The notes under the pieces were generated by a model. That model made no database searches, was not told the DNA's origin, and saw only the letters and a program-made list of their open reading frames with translations. From Vibrio sp. CK2-1 (GTDB lineage: Bacteria; Pseudomonadota; Gammaproteobacteria; Enterobacterales; Vibrionaceae), in contig NZ_JAKKCJ010000007.1 of NCBI RefSeq assembly GCF_021726515.1, positions 1 through 64,000 of the forward strand: a stretch of 64,000 nucleotides of DNA, read 5' to 3'. Below, in pieces: positions 1 through 8,758 of this stretch. Each line of letters starts with the position of its first letter. Positions within the stretch are counted from its first letter, which is position 1. Position numbers and translations under genes: made by a program.

Positions 1-119
1 TTACTCACCCGTCCGCCGCTCGACGCCGAAGTAGCAAGCTACTTCTCGTTTCCGCTCGACTTGCATGTGTTAGGCCTGCCGCCAGCGTTCAATCTGAGCC
101 ATGATCAAACTCTTCAATT
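1..119 (-). rRNA. rrs: 16S ribosomal RNA, 5' end only
   Basis: Read on the minus strand, this stretch begins with AATTGAAGAGTTTGATCATGG, the nearly invariant 5' end of bacterial 16S rRNA, and continues through CTCAGATTGAACGCTGGCGG and AACACATGCAAGTCGAGCGG to GGCGGACGGGTGAGTAA. The gene runs off the left edge, so only about the first 120 nt are present. The variable V1 loop (GAGAAGTAGCTTGCTACTTC) is of the kind seen in Vibrio. The exact mature 5' end is set by comparison with E. coli and may be off by one or two bases. Confidence 0.97.
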
Positions 120-338
120 AAAGTTTTGTTGGTCTTTCGACCGGCTCAATTAATACTGACTTCAAAACTATTCTTCATAAAAGAAGAAGTAACTTTAAAG
201 CTATTATCTTTCCAACAGAAAGATAATGAATTGACTGTGCCAAGATTAATTACTTAATCTTGATTGGTCACTCAGTTCATTGATAAATCTTTTTGATTAT
301 CATCAACGAGTGCCCACACAGATTGATAGGTTTAAATT

Positions 339-349
339 GTTAAAGAGCG
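339..349 (-). promoter_or_regulatory. boxA antitermination element of the rRNA leader
   Basis: On the minus strand the sequence is GCTCTTTAACA, matching the boxA element of gammaproteobacterial rRNA leaders where the NusB/NusE (S10) complex loads. It lies about 220 nt upstream of the 16S start and downstream of two promoter-like sequences, as expected. The rest of 120-400 is rRNA leader without a gene. Confidence 0.85.
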
Positions 350-396
350 TTGTTCTTATTGAAAGCGCTTAGCGCGCCTCGTTGAACAGGGCGGCC

Positions 397-424
397 ATTC
401 TAGCTCAATAAACCATTGTGTCAA
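397..424 (-). promoter_or_regulatory. rRNA operon promoter, proximal (P2-like)
   Basis: On the minus strand there is a perfect -35 TTGACA, a 16-nt spacer and a -10 TAGAAT. A GC-rich discriminator (GGCCGCCC) follows the -10, the hallmark of rRNA promoters under stringent control by ppGpp/DksA. A/T-rich sequence upstream of the -35 could act as an UP element. Assignment as P2 rests on its position nearest the 16S gene. Confidence 0.8.
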
Positions 425-521
425 ACACTTTTTTAAATTTATTTTCGCTTGCCTTTAAAAGGCTTGAGCCGCTTTACCAACAAGGTCTGCATTGCTGCTT
501 ACTCCGTGTCAGTGAGGGCGC

Positions 522-549
522 ATTATAGGGAGTTATTTTAGGTTGGCAA
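522..549 (-). promoter_or_regulatory. rRNA operon promoter, distal (P1-like)
   Basis: On the minus strand there is a -35 TTGCCA, 16-nt spacer and a perfect -10 TATAAT, followed by a GC-rich discriminator GCGCCC. A/T-rich tracts upstream (about 550-620) fit an UP element and possibly Fis sites. Two tandem promoters about 120 bp apart is the standard arrangement for enterobacterial and vibrio rrn operons. The remaining bases to 740 show no gene. Confidence 0.75.
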
Positions 550-740
550 GCGCTTTTTTAAATTTAATTTTTGATTGCTTATTTTTAAATCAAACCAAGG
601 TTTTGTGATTATAATTTAAACATTTTGAGCGGTATCACAGCAATAAGTTGGTAAATGTCGGCTATTAAACGTAAGATCTATGTGTCTACTTTATATAGAC
701 GTATTCTTATTTCCTTTTATTCAACTAGTAGTATGCAGAT

Positions 741-1199
741 ATGAACTCAAAAAAATCGACCATATTGGTCATCGCTCTTGCAGTACTTGGCACCGTTATC
801 TTTTCCCTAACTAATGTAATCCCAGCTTGGGGAAGCTTTTTAATTGGTGTTGTCGCTACCTTCTTTATTACGTCTAACTCTTCTTCGTCAACGCAATCTC
901 AAAGCTCATCTGATAAAGCTTCAACTCAAACGCTTTATGTAGGTAACCTTCCTTATAAAGCCAATGAGTCTAACGTTCGTCAGCTTTTCTCTGAATACGG
1001 TGAAGTTTTTGCTGTTCGCTTAATGAAAGATAAGAGAACTGGTAAACGTCGTGGTTTTGGTTTTGTTGTAGTAGCAGAATCAGATACGGATAGCGTGATT
1101 TCTTCACTGAACGAAAAAGATTATATGCAACGTACTTTAAAAGTTCGTGTTGCTAATGATCCTAAGCATCCTGAAACTGGAGAATCTCAACAGGACTAA
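741..1199 (+). CDS. Membrane-anchored RRM RNA-binding protein
   Basis: The 152-residue protein has two parts. Residues 1-45 form two hydrophobic segments that look like a pair of short membrane helices, followed by a serine-rich linker (46-62). Residues 63-145 are a single RNA recognition motif with RNP2 (LYVGNL) and RNP1 (KRRGFGFV) clearly visible. Similar small RRM proteins are widespread in marine gammaproteobacteria; the RNA target is unknown to me. The gene sits alone, pointing away from the rRNA operon, and its last 38 bases overlap the 3' end of murI on the opposite strand. A membrane-tethered RRM is inferred from sequence only. Confidence 0.85.
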   Translation: MNSKKSTILVIALAVLGTVIFSLTNVIPAWGSFLIGVVATFFITSNSSSSTQSQSSSDKASTQTLYVGNLPYKANESNVRQLFSEYGEVFAVRLMKDKRTGKRRGFGFVVVAESDTDSVISSLNEKDYMQRTLKVRVANDPKHPETGESQQD

Positions 1200-1977
1200 A
1201 ACCAAAGTGTTCCAGCCCTTTATTCAGTGCCGCGCCATCCCATGGTGCGGCACTGCTGTATATGGAGTAGTGATTTTTCTTCGATTGGCTATGCTTTTGT
1301 GACTCGACCTGTAATACCGCCCCGACTCTCATCGCAATGGCTTCACCTGAATCAATCAATGTGACCCTTGCACCAAACACTTGCTGAATTTCAGATCTTA
1401 ATAACGGAAAGTGAGTACAACCAAGTACTGCTACATCTATCTTATTGATTAGTGGCAGTAAGGTTTCTTGCAATTCATCTAAATCGACCGTTTTCCCTCT
1501 GAGCTTTTCTTCTGCCATCATCACCAAACGCGTCGAACCTAATAGTTTTACCTCAACGCCGGATGAAAATTGCGAGATTAGGTCATGCGTATAAGGACGC
1601 TTTACGGTTGCAGGTGTCGCGATCAAGCCAATCGCCTGTTTTGATATTGCGGCTGCAGGTTTAATGGCAGGAACCACGCCAACAACCGGAATATTCAATG
1701 CTTGTCTCAAGTGAGGTAAAACAATTGTACTAGCGGTATTGCAAGCGATCACCACGATATCAATACTTTGCTTAGTAACGATATTAGCAACCAATTTAAC
1801 CACACGCTCAATGAGAACTTGTTCTGGAAGCTCTCCGTATGGGTAAGCCTCGTTATCAAAGAGATATAGATAATCCAGCTGAGGGTATCGTGCTTGGATC
1901 TGCTGATAGACTGAAAGTCCACCGACACCAGAATCGAAGATTAATACTTTTGGAATAGAATTAGCTGAATGATCCAC
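1162..1977 (-). CDS. murI: Glutamate racemase
   Basis: Interconverts L- and D-glutamate to supply D-Glu for peptidoglycan precursors, in the cytoplasm. The 271-residue protein has the family N-terminus ([10 protein letters not shown]) and the two catalytic cysteine regions, ACNTAST near residue 79 and LGCTHFPLL near residue 186. The start is taken as GTG at 1977; the nearest upstream ATG is out of frame. It lies downstream of btuB on the same strand, as in E. coli, but a hairpin with a T-run separates them. The 3' end overlaps the convergent RRM gene. Confidence 0.95.
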   Translation of the reverse strand: MDHSANSIPKVLIFDSGVGGLSVYQQIQARYPQLDYLYLFDNEAYPYGELPEQVLIERVVKLVANIVTKQSIDIVVIACNTASTIVLPHLRQALNIPVVGVVPAIKPAAAISKQAIGLIATPATVKRPYTHDLISQFSSGVEVKLLGSTRLVMMAEEKLRGKTVDLDELQETLLPLINKIDVAVLGCTHFPLLRSEIQQVFGARVTLIDSGEAIAMRVGAVLQVESQKHSQSKKNHYSIYSSAAPWDGAALNKGLEHFGFSPVEILQFQDA

Positions 1978-2054
1978 AACACTTACTCATGATAAACGGT
2001 ACTGGTTGCATGATACTCTGCTAACTAAATGGATGGAAATAAAACACAGAGGAA

Positions 2055-2087
2055 GATAAAAATGCCCTCGAAGAATAGAGGGCACTT
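2055..2087 (-). terminator. Rho-independent terminator after btuB
   Basis: Read on the minus strand, TGCCCTC and GAGGGCA arms form a 7-bp GC-rich stem with an 8-nt loop, followed by TTTTTATC. It lies just after the btuB stop and before murI, so it may uncouple or attenuate murI expression from the B12-controlled btuB transcript. Confidence 0.7.
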
Positions 2088-2100
2088 AGATTGCATAATG

Positions 2101-3936
2101 TTAGAATTGGTAAGCTATCGAACCATAGAATGAACGCTCTGGTTCGATATAGTTATCGATAACTTCGTAGTCTTCATCAAACAAGTTGCTTACACGCGCA
2201 GAAATCACCCAATCAGGTGTGAGATCGTAGCTAGCCGCTAAGTCAACGAGGCTAAACCCATTCAACTTTGCACCATTTGTATCGTAGCTATGACCTTGAT
2301 ATCGATATGAAACATTGGTTTGCCAATAATCACCTTGGTAACCTACTTGCCATTTATACTGCTGGCGAGCAATACGAGCAGCATCTTCTCCGGTATTCTT
2401 ATCTTCTGGTTTTAAATATTGCAAAGAGATTTGATGATATAACGGTCCTGTATCAAAGCTACCAACCCATTCAACGCCTTTAATCTTCATATCTGCATTA
2501 TCTAGGTTCTGGCCAATGTAGTTACCATCAAGAATAATTCTATTATCGATATCATTATAAAATGCAGCCAAACGCCAACTTAAGAAACTATGCTCCCCTT
2601 CCAAAGCAATTTCGTAATTAGTTGACTCTTCAGGCTCTAAATCAGGGTTTGCAGATGGGAAGCCCATAAAGTCAGGATAATAAAGGTCATTAAAAGTCGG
2701 CACTTTGAAGCCCGTTCCCACATTACCAGCCAGACGAAATTGCTCAGTAAACTGCCAGCCTGCACCTAATTGCCATGTGGTTTTATTACCAAATTGCTCA
2801 TTATCATCATAACGAAGGCTCCCCTCTAATTGAAGAATCTCACCATTATGAGCTAGATTGACATAACCAGCATGGTTATATCGTTCTGTTTCCTTATAAT
2901 TCGTATCAGAATCACCTACATCATCATTGGTATATTCATAACCAAAACCCAAGCTGTCTAAAGTGGTAAACAACCAATTACTACGCCAATTAACTTCATC
3001 ACGATGCGTTGTAATAGAGCTTGGGTAGGATGATTGAGTCACCCGCTCATCTTGACTATAACCATAAGCAAAGCTAGATGTAAAAACATCAGTGCTATAA
3101 ATTGCTTGACCATTAATTGAATAATTTTCGATCTGGTTTCTATCGTTATAGAAATTACCGACAGCAAAGGTATCATCATATTCTGTTAAGCCATTATGGT
3201 AATAACCATTCATCCTGAGAATCCAGTTATCATCCAGAGATACCCCCCAATCAGCAATGATATTGGTATTCTCATAACTATCTTTATCATTATCTGCACC
3301 ATCATAAATGTCATAATTGTCAGAATATTGATATTGCGTAGTGACATTAACCCAGGATTTAGAGCTTGGAACCATTGCTATTGACCCAACATAACTTTGG
3401 TAGCCATTAGAGCCACCTGTCGCTTTAACTGAACCGGTTGTTTCCGTATTAGAACTACTGGTTATTATATTAATCACACCAGCCGTAGCATCAGCTCCGT
3501 ACACAGCAGCACGAGAGCCGCGTAAATATTCGATCTTTTGCACACCCGCAAGTGGCACCTGGCTCATATCAGCATAGCCAGTCGTCGCTCCACCCATTCG
3601 CATGCCATTAAAAAGGACCACAACATTGTTACTACCACGAACATAAACTCGTGTATTTGAGCTATCACCGCCATTAGTTGTGATTTGTACGCCTGGAAGC
3701 TGACGTAAAACTTCAGTTAAAGTTTGAGCTTGGGTTTTATCAATATCTTGTTTGGTGATTTCGATAACAGGTGTAATTAAGTTTGTAATTGGCTCAGTAC
3801 GCTTAGTCGCGGTCACCAACATCACATCAGTAGTGGCACTGGCTGTTGACTCTTGCGCTACAGCAAAAGGAGATAAAGAAAGGAAAACGCCACCAGCAAG
3901 ACTACTGATCGCGGTTGCTAAAACCGTTTTTTTCAT
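2101..3936 (-). CDS. btuB: TonB-dependent vitamin B12 receptor
   Basis: Outer-membrane gated beta-barrel importing cobalamins with TonB energy. The 611-residue precursor has a signal peptide (MKKTVLATAISS... ending AVAQ near residue 28), a TonB box-like stretch (DVMLVTATK, about 37-45), a plug domain (about 50-155, with LRQLPGVQI and RGSRAAVYG), then a barrel ending in the outer-membrane signature YQF. Length matches E. coli BtuB (614 with signal). The upstream cobalamin riboswitch strongly supports the substrate call, and murI follows as in E. coli. Confidence 0.95.
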   Translation of the reverse strand: MKKTVLATAISSLAGGVFLSLSPFAVAQESTASATTDVMLVTATKRTEPITNLITPVIEITKQDIDKTQAQTLTEVLRQLPGVQITTNGGDSSNTRVYVRGSNNVVVLFNGMRMGGATTGYADMSQVPLAGVQKIEYLRGSRAAVYGADATAGVINIITSSSNTETTGSVKATGGSNGYQSYVGSIAMVPSSKSWVNVTTQYQYSDNYDIYDGADNDKDSYENTNIIADWGVSLDDNWILRMNGYYHNGLTEYDDTFAVGNFYNDRNQIENYSINGQAIYSTDVFTSSFAYGYSQDERVTQSSYPSSITTHRDEVNWRSNWLFTTLDSLGFGYEYTNDDVGDSDTNYKETERYNHAGYVNLAHNGEILQLEGSLRYDDNEQFGNKTTWQLGAGWQFTEQFRLAGNVGTGFKVPTFNDLYYPDFMGFPSANPDLEPEESTNYEIALEGEHSFLSWRLAAFYNDIDNRIILDGNYIGQNLDNADMKIKGVEWVGSFDTGPLYHQISLQYLKPEDKNTGEDAARIARQQYKWQVGYQGDYWQTNVSYRYQGHSYDTNGAKLNGFSLVDLAASYDLTPDWVISARVSNLFDEDYEVIDNYIEPERSFYGSIAYQF

Positions 3937-3987
3937 TGTTAATAAGTCCTAAAACGCGAGAAACATAATGAGCAATTGCTCTGAATC

Positions 3988-4186
3988 ACTGGCAGGTATT
4001 CGGACTTAAAGCTCGACAGTATTCCTTACTATCACCTACTCCTTTCAACTTCCCACCTCATTAAGGTAGTGTCTGGCTATTCACCCAAAAGTTTCGTTCT
4101 TCTTACCGCTGCGCGTCAGTTCTGGATTTACACCAAATTCCCTTTTCAGCCATCACTATTCGTATATGAATAGGATAGACACCAGC
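3988..4186 (-). promoter_or_regulatory. Cobalamin (AdoCbl) riboswitch upstream of btuB
   Basis: On the minus strand the leader contains the diagnostic pieces in order: TTTGGTGTAAATCCAGAACTG, GACGCGCAGCGGTAA, AGCCAGACACT (the B12-box region), and near the 3' end AGTCCGAATACCTGCC. These are core elements of the cobalamin riboswitch. It ends about 50 nt before the btuB ATG, so ligand binding most likely represses translation or triggers termination of btuB. Boundaries are approximate. Bases 4187-4367, between the riboswitch and trmA, should hold the divergent promoters but I see no clear feature. Confidence 0.93.
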
Positions 4187-4367
4187 TGATTGCATCCTAA
4201 AGTGCTAAGATCTTGATGTCTACTGATAGTTAACGGCAGGCGATGTTTTTCTTAACTTCATTCAAAAAATCAATATATCGACATCAGCTCAACACAAAAC
4301 TGGACATCTGGTTCTCGATGGATAAAATCTGCGCTCCTTGTTCACGGTTTCAAATAAAAGGCTTCTT

Positions 4368-5480
4368 ATGGCAACTCATACTAGCGACACCACCAGCTAC
4401 GCTCAACAACTCGACCAAAAGTTGCTGCGCCTAGGCGACATGTTTGGTGAATTTACTACGCCAGAAATTGAAGTATTTGAATCCCCTGAACAATATTATC
4501 GTATGCGGGCGGAATTTCGCGTATGGCACGAAGGCGAAGACATGTACTACATCATGTTTGACCAAGCGACTCGCCAAAAATATCGTGTTGACCATTTCCC
4601 AACCGCAAGTCGATTGATTAATGACTTAATGCCGTTACTCATGGATGCCATGAAAGATAATGCGATATTAAGAACCAAATTATTCCAAGTAGACTTTCTG
4701 TCGACCTTAAGCGGTGAGATTTTAGTGTCGCTACTCTACCATCGCCAACTGAATGACGAATGGCAACAAGAGGCGCGTGCGCTTAAACAAAGACTCAATG
4801 AAGAAGGCTTCAACTTAGATCTCATTGGTCGCGCCCGTAAAATGAAAATTGTCATGGATCGTGACTACGTAGTAGAAAAGCTGCACGTGAATGGCAAGCC
4901 TTACATTTATCAGCAAGTTGAAAATAGCTTTACCCAACCAAACGGCATTGTGGCGCAAAAAATGTTGGAATGGGCGGTCGACTGTACTCAAGACAGCCAA
5001 GGGGATTTACTGGAGCTTTACTGCGGTAACGGCAACTTCTCACTGGCTTTAGCACAGAACTTTGAACGTGTACTGGCAACTGAACTGGCTAAGCCATCGG
5101 TCGATTCAGCGCAATATAATATTAAAGCCAATAATATCGATAATGTGCAAATCATTCGTATGTCAGCAGAAGACTTTACCGATGCAATGGAAGGCAAACG
5201 AGAGTTTCGTCGCTTAAAAGACAATGGTATTGATTTAACCAGCTACAACTGCAACACCATTTTTGTCGATCCACCACGTTCAGGTATGGATGAAGGAACA
5301 TGTAAAATGGTACAAGGTTATGAGCGCATTATGTATATCTCTTGTAACCCAGAAACCTTGAAAGACAACTTAGAGATTCTAGCGCAAACTCATAACATTA
5401 CTCGCTTTGCCCTGTTTGATCAGTTTCCATTCACTCACCATATGGAGGCGGGTGTGTTTTTAGAAAGTAAAAACAAATAG
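4368..5480 (+). CDS. trmA: tRNA (uracil-54-C5)-methyltransferase
   Basis: Makes the ribothymidine at position 54 of the T-loop of tRNA (and a tmRNA site) using SAM. At 370 residues it matches E. coli TrmA. Visible motifs are the SAM-binding [15 protein letters not shown] (about 218-232), the catalytic-domain [12 protein letters not shown], and the nucleophile region ISCNPETL containing the active cysteine. The ATG at 4368 is preferred over a TTG 30 nt upstream because it matches the family N-terminus (MATHTSDT). It marks the left boundary of the conserved chromosome before the accessory segment. Confidence 0.95.
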   Translation: MATHTSDTTSYAQQLDQKLLRLGDMFGEFTTPEIEVFESPEQYYRMRAEFRVWHEGEDMYYIMFDQATRQKYRVDHFPTASRLINDLMPLLMDAMKDNAILRTKLFQVDFLSTLSGEILVSLLYHRQLNDEWQQEARALKQRLNEEGFNLDLIGRARKMKIVMDRDYVVEKLHVNGKPYIYQQVENSFTQPNGIVAQKMLEWAVDCTQDSQGDLLELYCGNGNFSLALAQNFERVLATELAKPSVDSAQYNIKANNIDNVQIIRMSAEDFTDAMEGKREFRRLKDNGIDLTSYNCNTIFVDPPRSGMDEGTCKMVQGYERIMYISCNPETLKDNLEILAQTHNITRFALFDQFPFTHHMEAGVFLESKNK

Positions 5481-5799
5481 TTAACCCAAAAACTCACATC
5501 AAAACTCGATCTGGGTACGGCTCCGGGTACGGATAGATTTAAAAACAGTAATCTTACATCTACTATGAAATAATTAATTTCTTCTGTCTGATAATGATTA
5601 CAGCTAGTGCTTTGCTGTACAGCATTATCGAGACGATAAAAGCAAACCGGTTGATACTTTTTGGTTTATGAAGGTGTGCTGGTAAAGTAAGTTTATGACT
5701 TCAATTCACATCTTCTTCGGAATTTTGCATAAAATGTCCCAAAGGATTATGGGGTGCTTAAAAAGCAACTCTCAGTCACTTTTAGTATAATGATGTTGG

Positions 5800-6200
5800 T
5801 TGCTTTAACAGTTCAGGGTTGAATTCGGGACCCACTATTATATTGATGGCGACTAGTTTTGCCTGAGGACGCTGGAACTGGACTAACACCACACAACGCT
5901 ACAAAGCTTGATTCAGATCATAGGCACTCAGAGTTGTCGCCTAGAGTAATTAATAATTGTAGCAATTATTTTATCCCAATCAGCGATTTCATCATGAAGC
6001 TCGACGTATCTTCTAGCTAGTGACTTTAGAGTTATCTTATAGGTGGTGGTGATGTCTTTATAATTAGTTAAATCGGGGCGTGTTGATGCTAATGTGCGAA
6101 CCAAATTCATCCTTGTCATATGTCTTAAGGTGTCTCGCAGTTCTTCCGGCGCAGAAACAATGCTTGCTCTGATCCAAGAACAAAATTTCTGCTTGGTGTC
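5800..6200 (-). pseudogene. IS110-family transposase relic
   Basis: Two stretches in different frames recall one IS110 transposase. From about 6185 to 5928 the minus strand reads ...IVSAPEELRDTLRHMT, LASTRPDLTNY, LKSLARRYVELHDEIADWD, then stops; this is the middle helical region. From about 5894 to 5815 a shifted frame reads SSFVALCGVSPVPASSGKTS, the family's serine-containing C-terminal motif (typically FAALCGVAPIPASSGKTTRH). The N-terminal DEDD domain and the end are missing, so the element is dead. The remaining bases of the 5481-6403 spacer show no intact gene; 5516-5540 holds a short repeated GGGTACGG. Confidence 0.8.
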
Positions 6201-6403
6201 TGTTTAAGTTCAGTGACAGCATAGTCGAGTTAATTTAATCCAAATCCATTAATTTTCACTTAGCCTCTAATATTTAGCATTTAATAGATGCCGATTATAT
6301 TGACGTCCTGTATTTTACATTTAAATTTTATGGATATGAACAATCCATGATAAGGGTTGATAGGACAAAAATTTATTCGTGCTTGTTAAGGAGGATTGGT
6401 GTT

Positions 6404-7030
6404 TTGATTACAATAGCATTGATTGATGATCACATCATGGTTCGGTCTGGCTTTGCACAGCTTTTATCTTTAGAAGAAGATATTGTTGTTCATAGTGAGT
6501 ATGATAACGCTCGTGATGCTTACCGTGTGCTTTCTGTATCTTCAATTGATGTTGCTGTCATTGATATTTCTATGCCAGATGAAAGTGGTTTAGTGTTACT
6601 GGAAAGGCTTCGGAAAGTTAACCCCCATTTTAAAGCTATTGTCCTTTCTATTTATGATTCAGCTTCTTTTGTCAGTAAAGCTTTAGAAGCTGGGGCGAGT
6701 GGGTATTTATCGAAACGATGTGGGCCGAATGAGTTGGTTAAAGCCATTAGGATAGTCGCAAGTGGCAATCGATATTTATGTGCTGATGCTTTAGTTAATC
6801 TTAGTAACGCTTCTGGTATTCCTTCCGTTCTTGAATCTTTAACAAAGCGTGAACGAGAGGTGTTTGAATATATCATTCAGGGAAAAGATACCAAAGAAAT
6901 CGGTTCCCAGTTATCAATAAGCCATAAGACAATTCATGTACACAGAGCGAACATACTCAATAAGCTTGGGCTATCCAATAATGTTGATTTGATTCGTTTT
7001 GCGATTACGCATCATTTGCTGGTTGATTAA
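6404..7030 (+). CDS. uhpA: Response regulator for hexose-phosphate uptake, NarL/LuxR type
   Basis: Phosphorylated transcription activator of the Uhp sugar-phosphate system. The 208-residue protein has a receiver domain (1-115) with the acidic pair DD near residues 8-9, phospho-acceptor Asp at residue 54 (VIDISMPD) and the KR motif SKRCGPNEL, and a LuxR-type HTH (about 140-200; LTKREREVFEYIIQG, ISHKTIHVHRANILNKLGL). It is close to E. coli UhpA in length and sequence. TTG at 6404 is chosen because AAGGAGG lies 9 nt upstream and the protein then starts ITIALIDDH as in UhpA (MITVALIDDH). It heads uhpA-uhpB-uhpC. Confidence 0.93.
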   Translation: MITIALIDDHIMVRSGFAQLLSLEEDIVVHSEYDNARDAYRVLSVSSIDVAVIDISMPDESGLVLLERLRKVNPHFKAIVLSIYDSASFVSKALEAGASGYLSKRCGPNELVKAIRIVASGNRYLCADALVNLSNASGIPSVLESLTKREREVFEYIIQGKDTKEIGSQLSISHKTIHVHRANILNKLGLSNNVDLIRFAITHHLLVD

Positions 7031-7039
7031 ATTTTTCGA

Positions 7040-8671
7040 GTGTTCATGATGTTGATGTCTACTTCTAATAAAAAAAACTCACCAGTCACGTCGCCCATTC
7101 CATCTTATTTCACTTATGCATTTTCATGTGTTTTGTATTCCATATGTTGGTTTTGTTTATGGAACATCAGCCGATATATCACATCAGATTTTTTATTAGC
7201 AGGCTTGCTCTTGCCTACGGGGTTAAAGCTGGCAATGCTTACCTTATCCCCTCGACGTTTATGGCTGGGGATGACGATATGTGAAATGCTCTTGATTGGC
7301 TCCGTGGGGTATCTATTAGAAATCAGCGGACATGAATATGTTCTATTACTTTTCTCTTTGATTGGTTATTGGATTGCCATTTTATTTCAAAGATTTTGGG
7401 TGCTTTTAAAGGATTATTGGCAACGATTATTAGCTTTGACTGGATTCACGCTTGCCTATGGAATGATATGTGGATTGAGTATTCTTTTACTGATCAAGCC
7501 ACTCAACATTGACTTGTATTATGTCGCTGAAGTTACAGTTTCGACGATTACTGGTGGGGTATTGTTAACGCCCTTTTTGTTCTTACTTTATGATTATTTA
7601 TATCAACAAATTTGGTCCCCACTTTCTCCAAGCCTGATCCATCACGAAGTGACACTGAGACCTTCTGCATTTTTATGGTCTTTATTTTTCTTTAGTTTTG
7701 GGCTTATCGCTGAGCTTTTTTTTATTGAAGAGTTTCAACCAATAGTTTTACTCATATTGCTTTTGCCTAATATTTTTATGGCTTACAAATATGGTTGGCA
7801 AGGTGGGGTGCTAGCCAGTGTCATAAACAGTATTTTGCTGACGACGGGAAGACAAGTTATAGGTTCATTTGAAAGCGACATGGAACTACAAAGCTTTATT
7901 ACAACTCAAGCTTTAGTCGGTTTAGGGTTGGGGATTGCTATTAGTCGACAATACTTATTATCGCAACGCTTAGTCGCAACAAATAACAAGTTAGAGAATG
8001 AGTTGGCAAGTAAGAAACAACTGGCTTGCCAATTGGTCACGGTAGAAGAGCAAATTAGAAAATCAGTCTCTCGTGAGCTCCATGATGAGATTGGACAAAA
8101 TATAACGGCGATTCAAATTCAATCTATGCTTGCAGGACGCTTGGCTAAAGATGAAAAAGAGCAGCATATTGCAGAGACGATCAATCAGTTAGCGATGCGT
8201 ATACACCTTTCCACTCGGCAATTATTAACTCAGCTTCGCCCTCAAGTATTAGATGAATTAGGGTTAAAAAATGCTATTCATCAATTAGTTCATGAAATGA
8301 GTTTTTCTGATCGGTATATCGAATGCCAGTTCAACATTGATCCCTACACAGATAAGCTCGATGAGATCACCTCTGTAACGGTTTACCGTATTGTTCAAGA
8401 GCTCTTAAATAATGTGAGTAAGCATGCGGATGCCTCAAAGCTCCAATTGACGATCTTTTCAGAGAGTATGTTGCATCTTGAATTATACGATAACGGCCTT
8501 GGGTTACCCCGTGGATGGAAATCAAAAGGACAAGGGCTGCTTGGTATCGAAGAAAGGATCCATGCATTAGGAGGAGAATTGACGATAGATTCTGCTAGTG
8601 AAAGTACGCCCAAAGGTACTCGTATAATTGTTAACTTGCCCACAAAAACATTCAAAAAACAATCAATCTAA
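7040..8671 (+). CDS. uhpB: Membrane sensor histidine kinase of the Uhp system
   Basis: Partner kinase of UhpA. The first 310 or so residues are hydrophobic with about eight to ten membrane helices (MASE1-like sensor region as in E. coli UhpB), followed by a HisKA_3 dimerisation domain with the phospho-acceptor His at residue 348 (SRELHDEIGQN) and an HATPase_c domain with the N-box ELLNNVSKHADA and G-box DNGLGLPRGW / GQGLLGIEERI. The start used is GTG at 7040; ATG at 7046 or 7049 is also possible because no strong ribosome site distinguishes them. It starts 9 nt after uhpA, suggesting one transcript. Confidence 0.93.
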   Translation: MFMMLMSTSNKKNSPVTSPIPSYFTYAFSCVLYSICWFCLWNISRYITSDFLLAGLLLPTGLKLAMLTLSPRRLWLGMTICEMLLIGSVGYLLEISGHEYVLLLFSLIGYWIAILFQRFWVLLKDYWQRLLALTGFTLAYGMICGLSILLLIKPLNIDLYYVAEVTVSTITGGVLLTPFLFLLYDYLYQQIWSPLSPSLIHHEVTLRPSAFLWSLFFFSFGLIAELFFIEEFQPIVLLILLLPNIFMAYKYGWQGGVLASVINSILLTTGRQVIGSFESDMELQSFITTQALVGLGLGIAISRQYLLSQRLVATNNKLENELASKKQLACQLVTVEEQIRKSVSRELHDEIGQNITAIQIQSMLAGRLAKDEKEQHIAETINQLAMRIHLSTRQLLTQLRPQVLDELGLKNAIHQLVHEMSFSDRYIECQFNIDPYTDKLDEITSVTVYRIVQELLNNVSKHADASKLQLTIFSESMLHLELYDNGLGLPRGWKSKGQGLLGIEERIHALGGELTIDSASESTPKGTRIIVNLPTKTFKKQSI

Positions 8672-8758
8672 GAAAATTTCCTAGTCATTTATAACTTTGT
8701 CTCATTCATTTCTTGTAACAACCTACTATCATTTTTTTATCTAAACGAGAGTGTTGAT

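Noticed and set aside
2268-3384. Plus-strand open frames opposite btuB
   Set aside because: Short antisense frames inside a clearly functional receptor gene, without ribosome sites or recognisable products.
5481-5800. IS110 guide (bridge) RNA remnant
   Set aside because: The spacer next to the transposase relic has some inverted words, but nothing I could match to a known bridge-RNA architecture.
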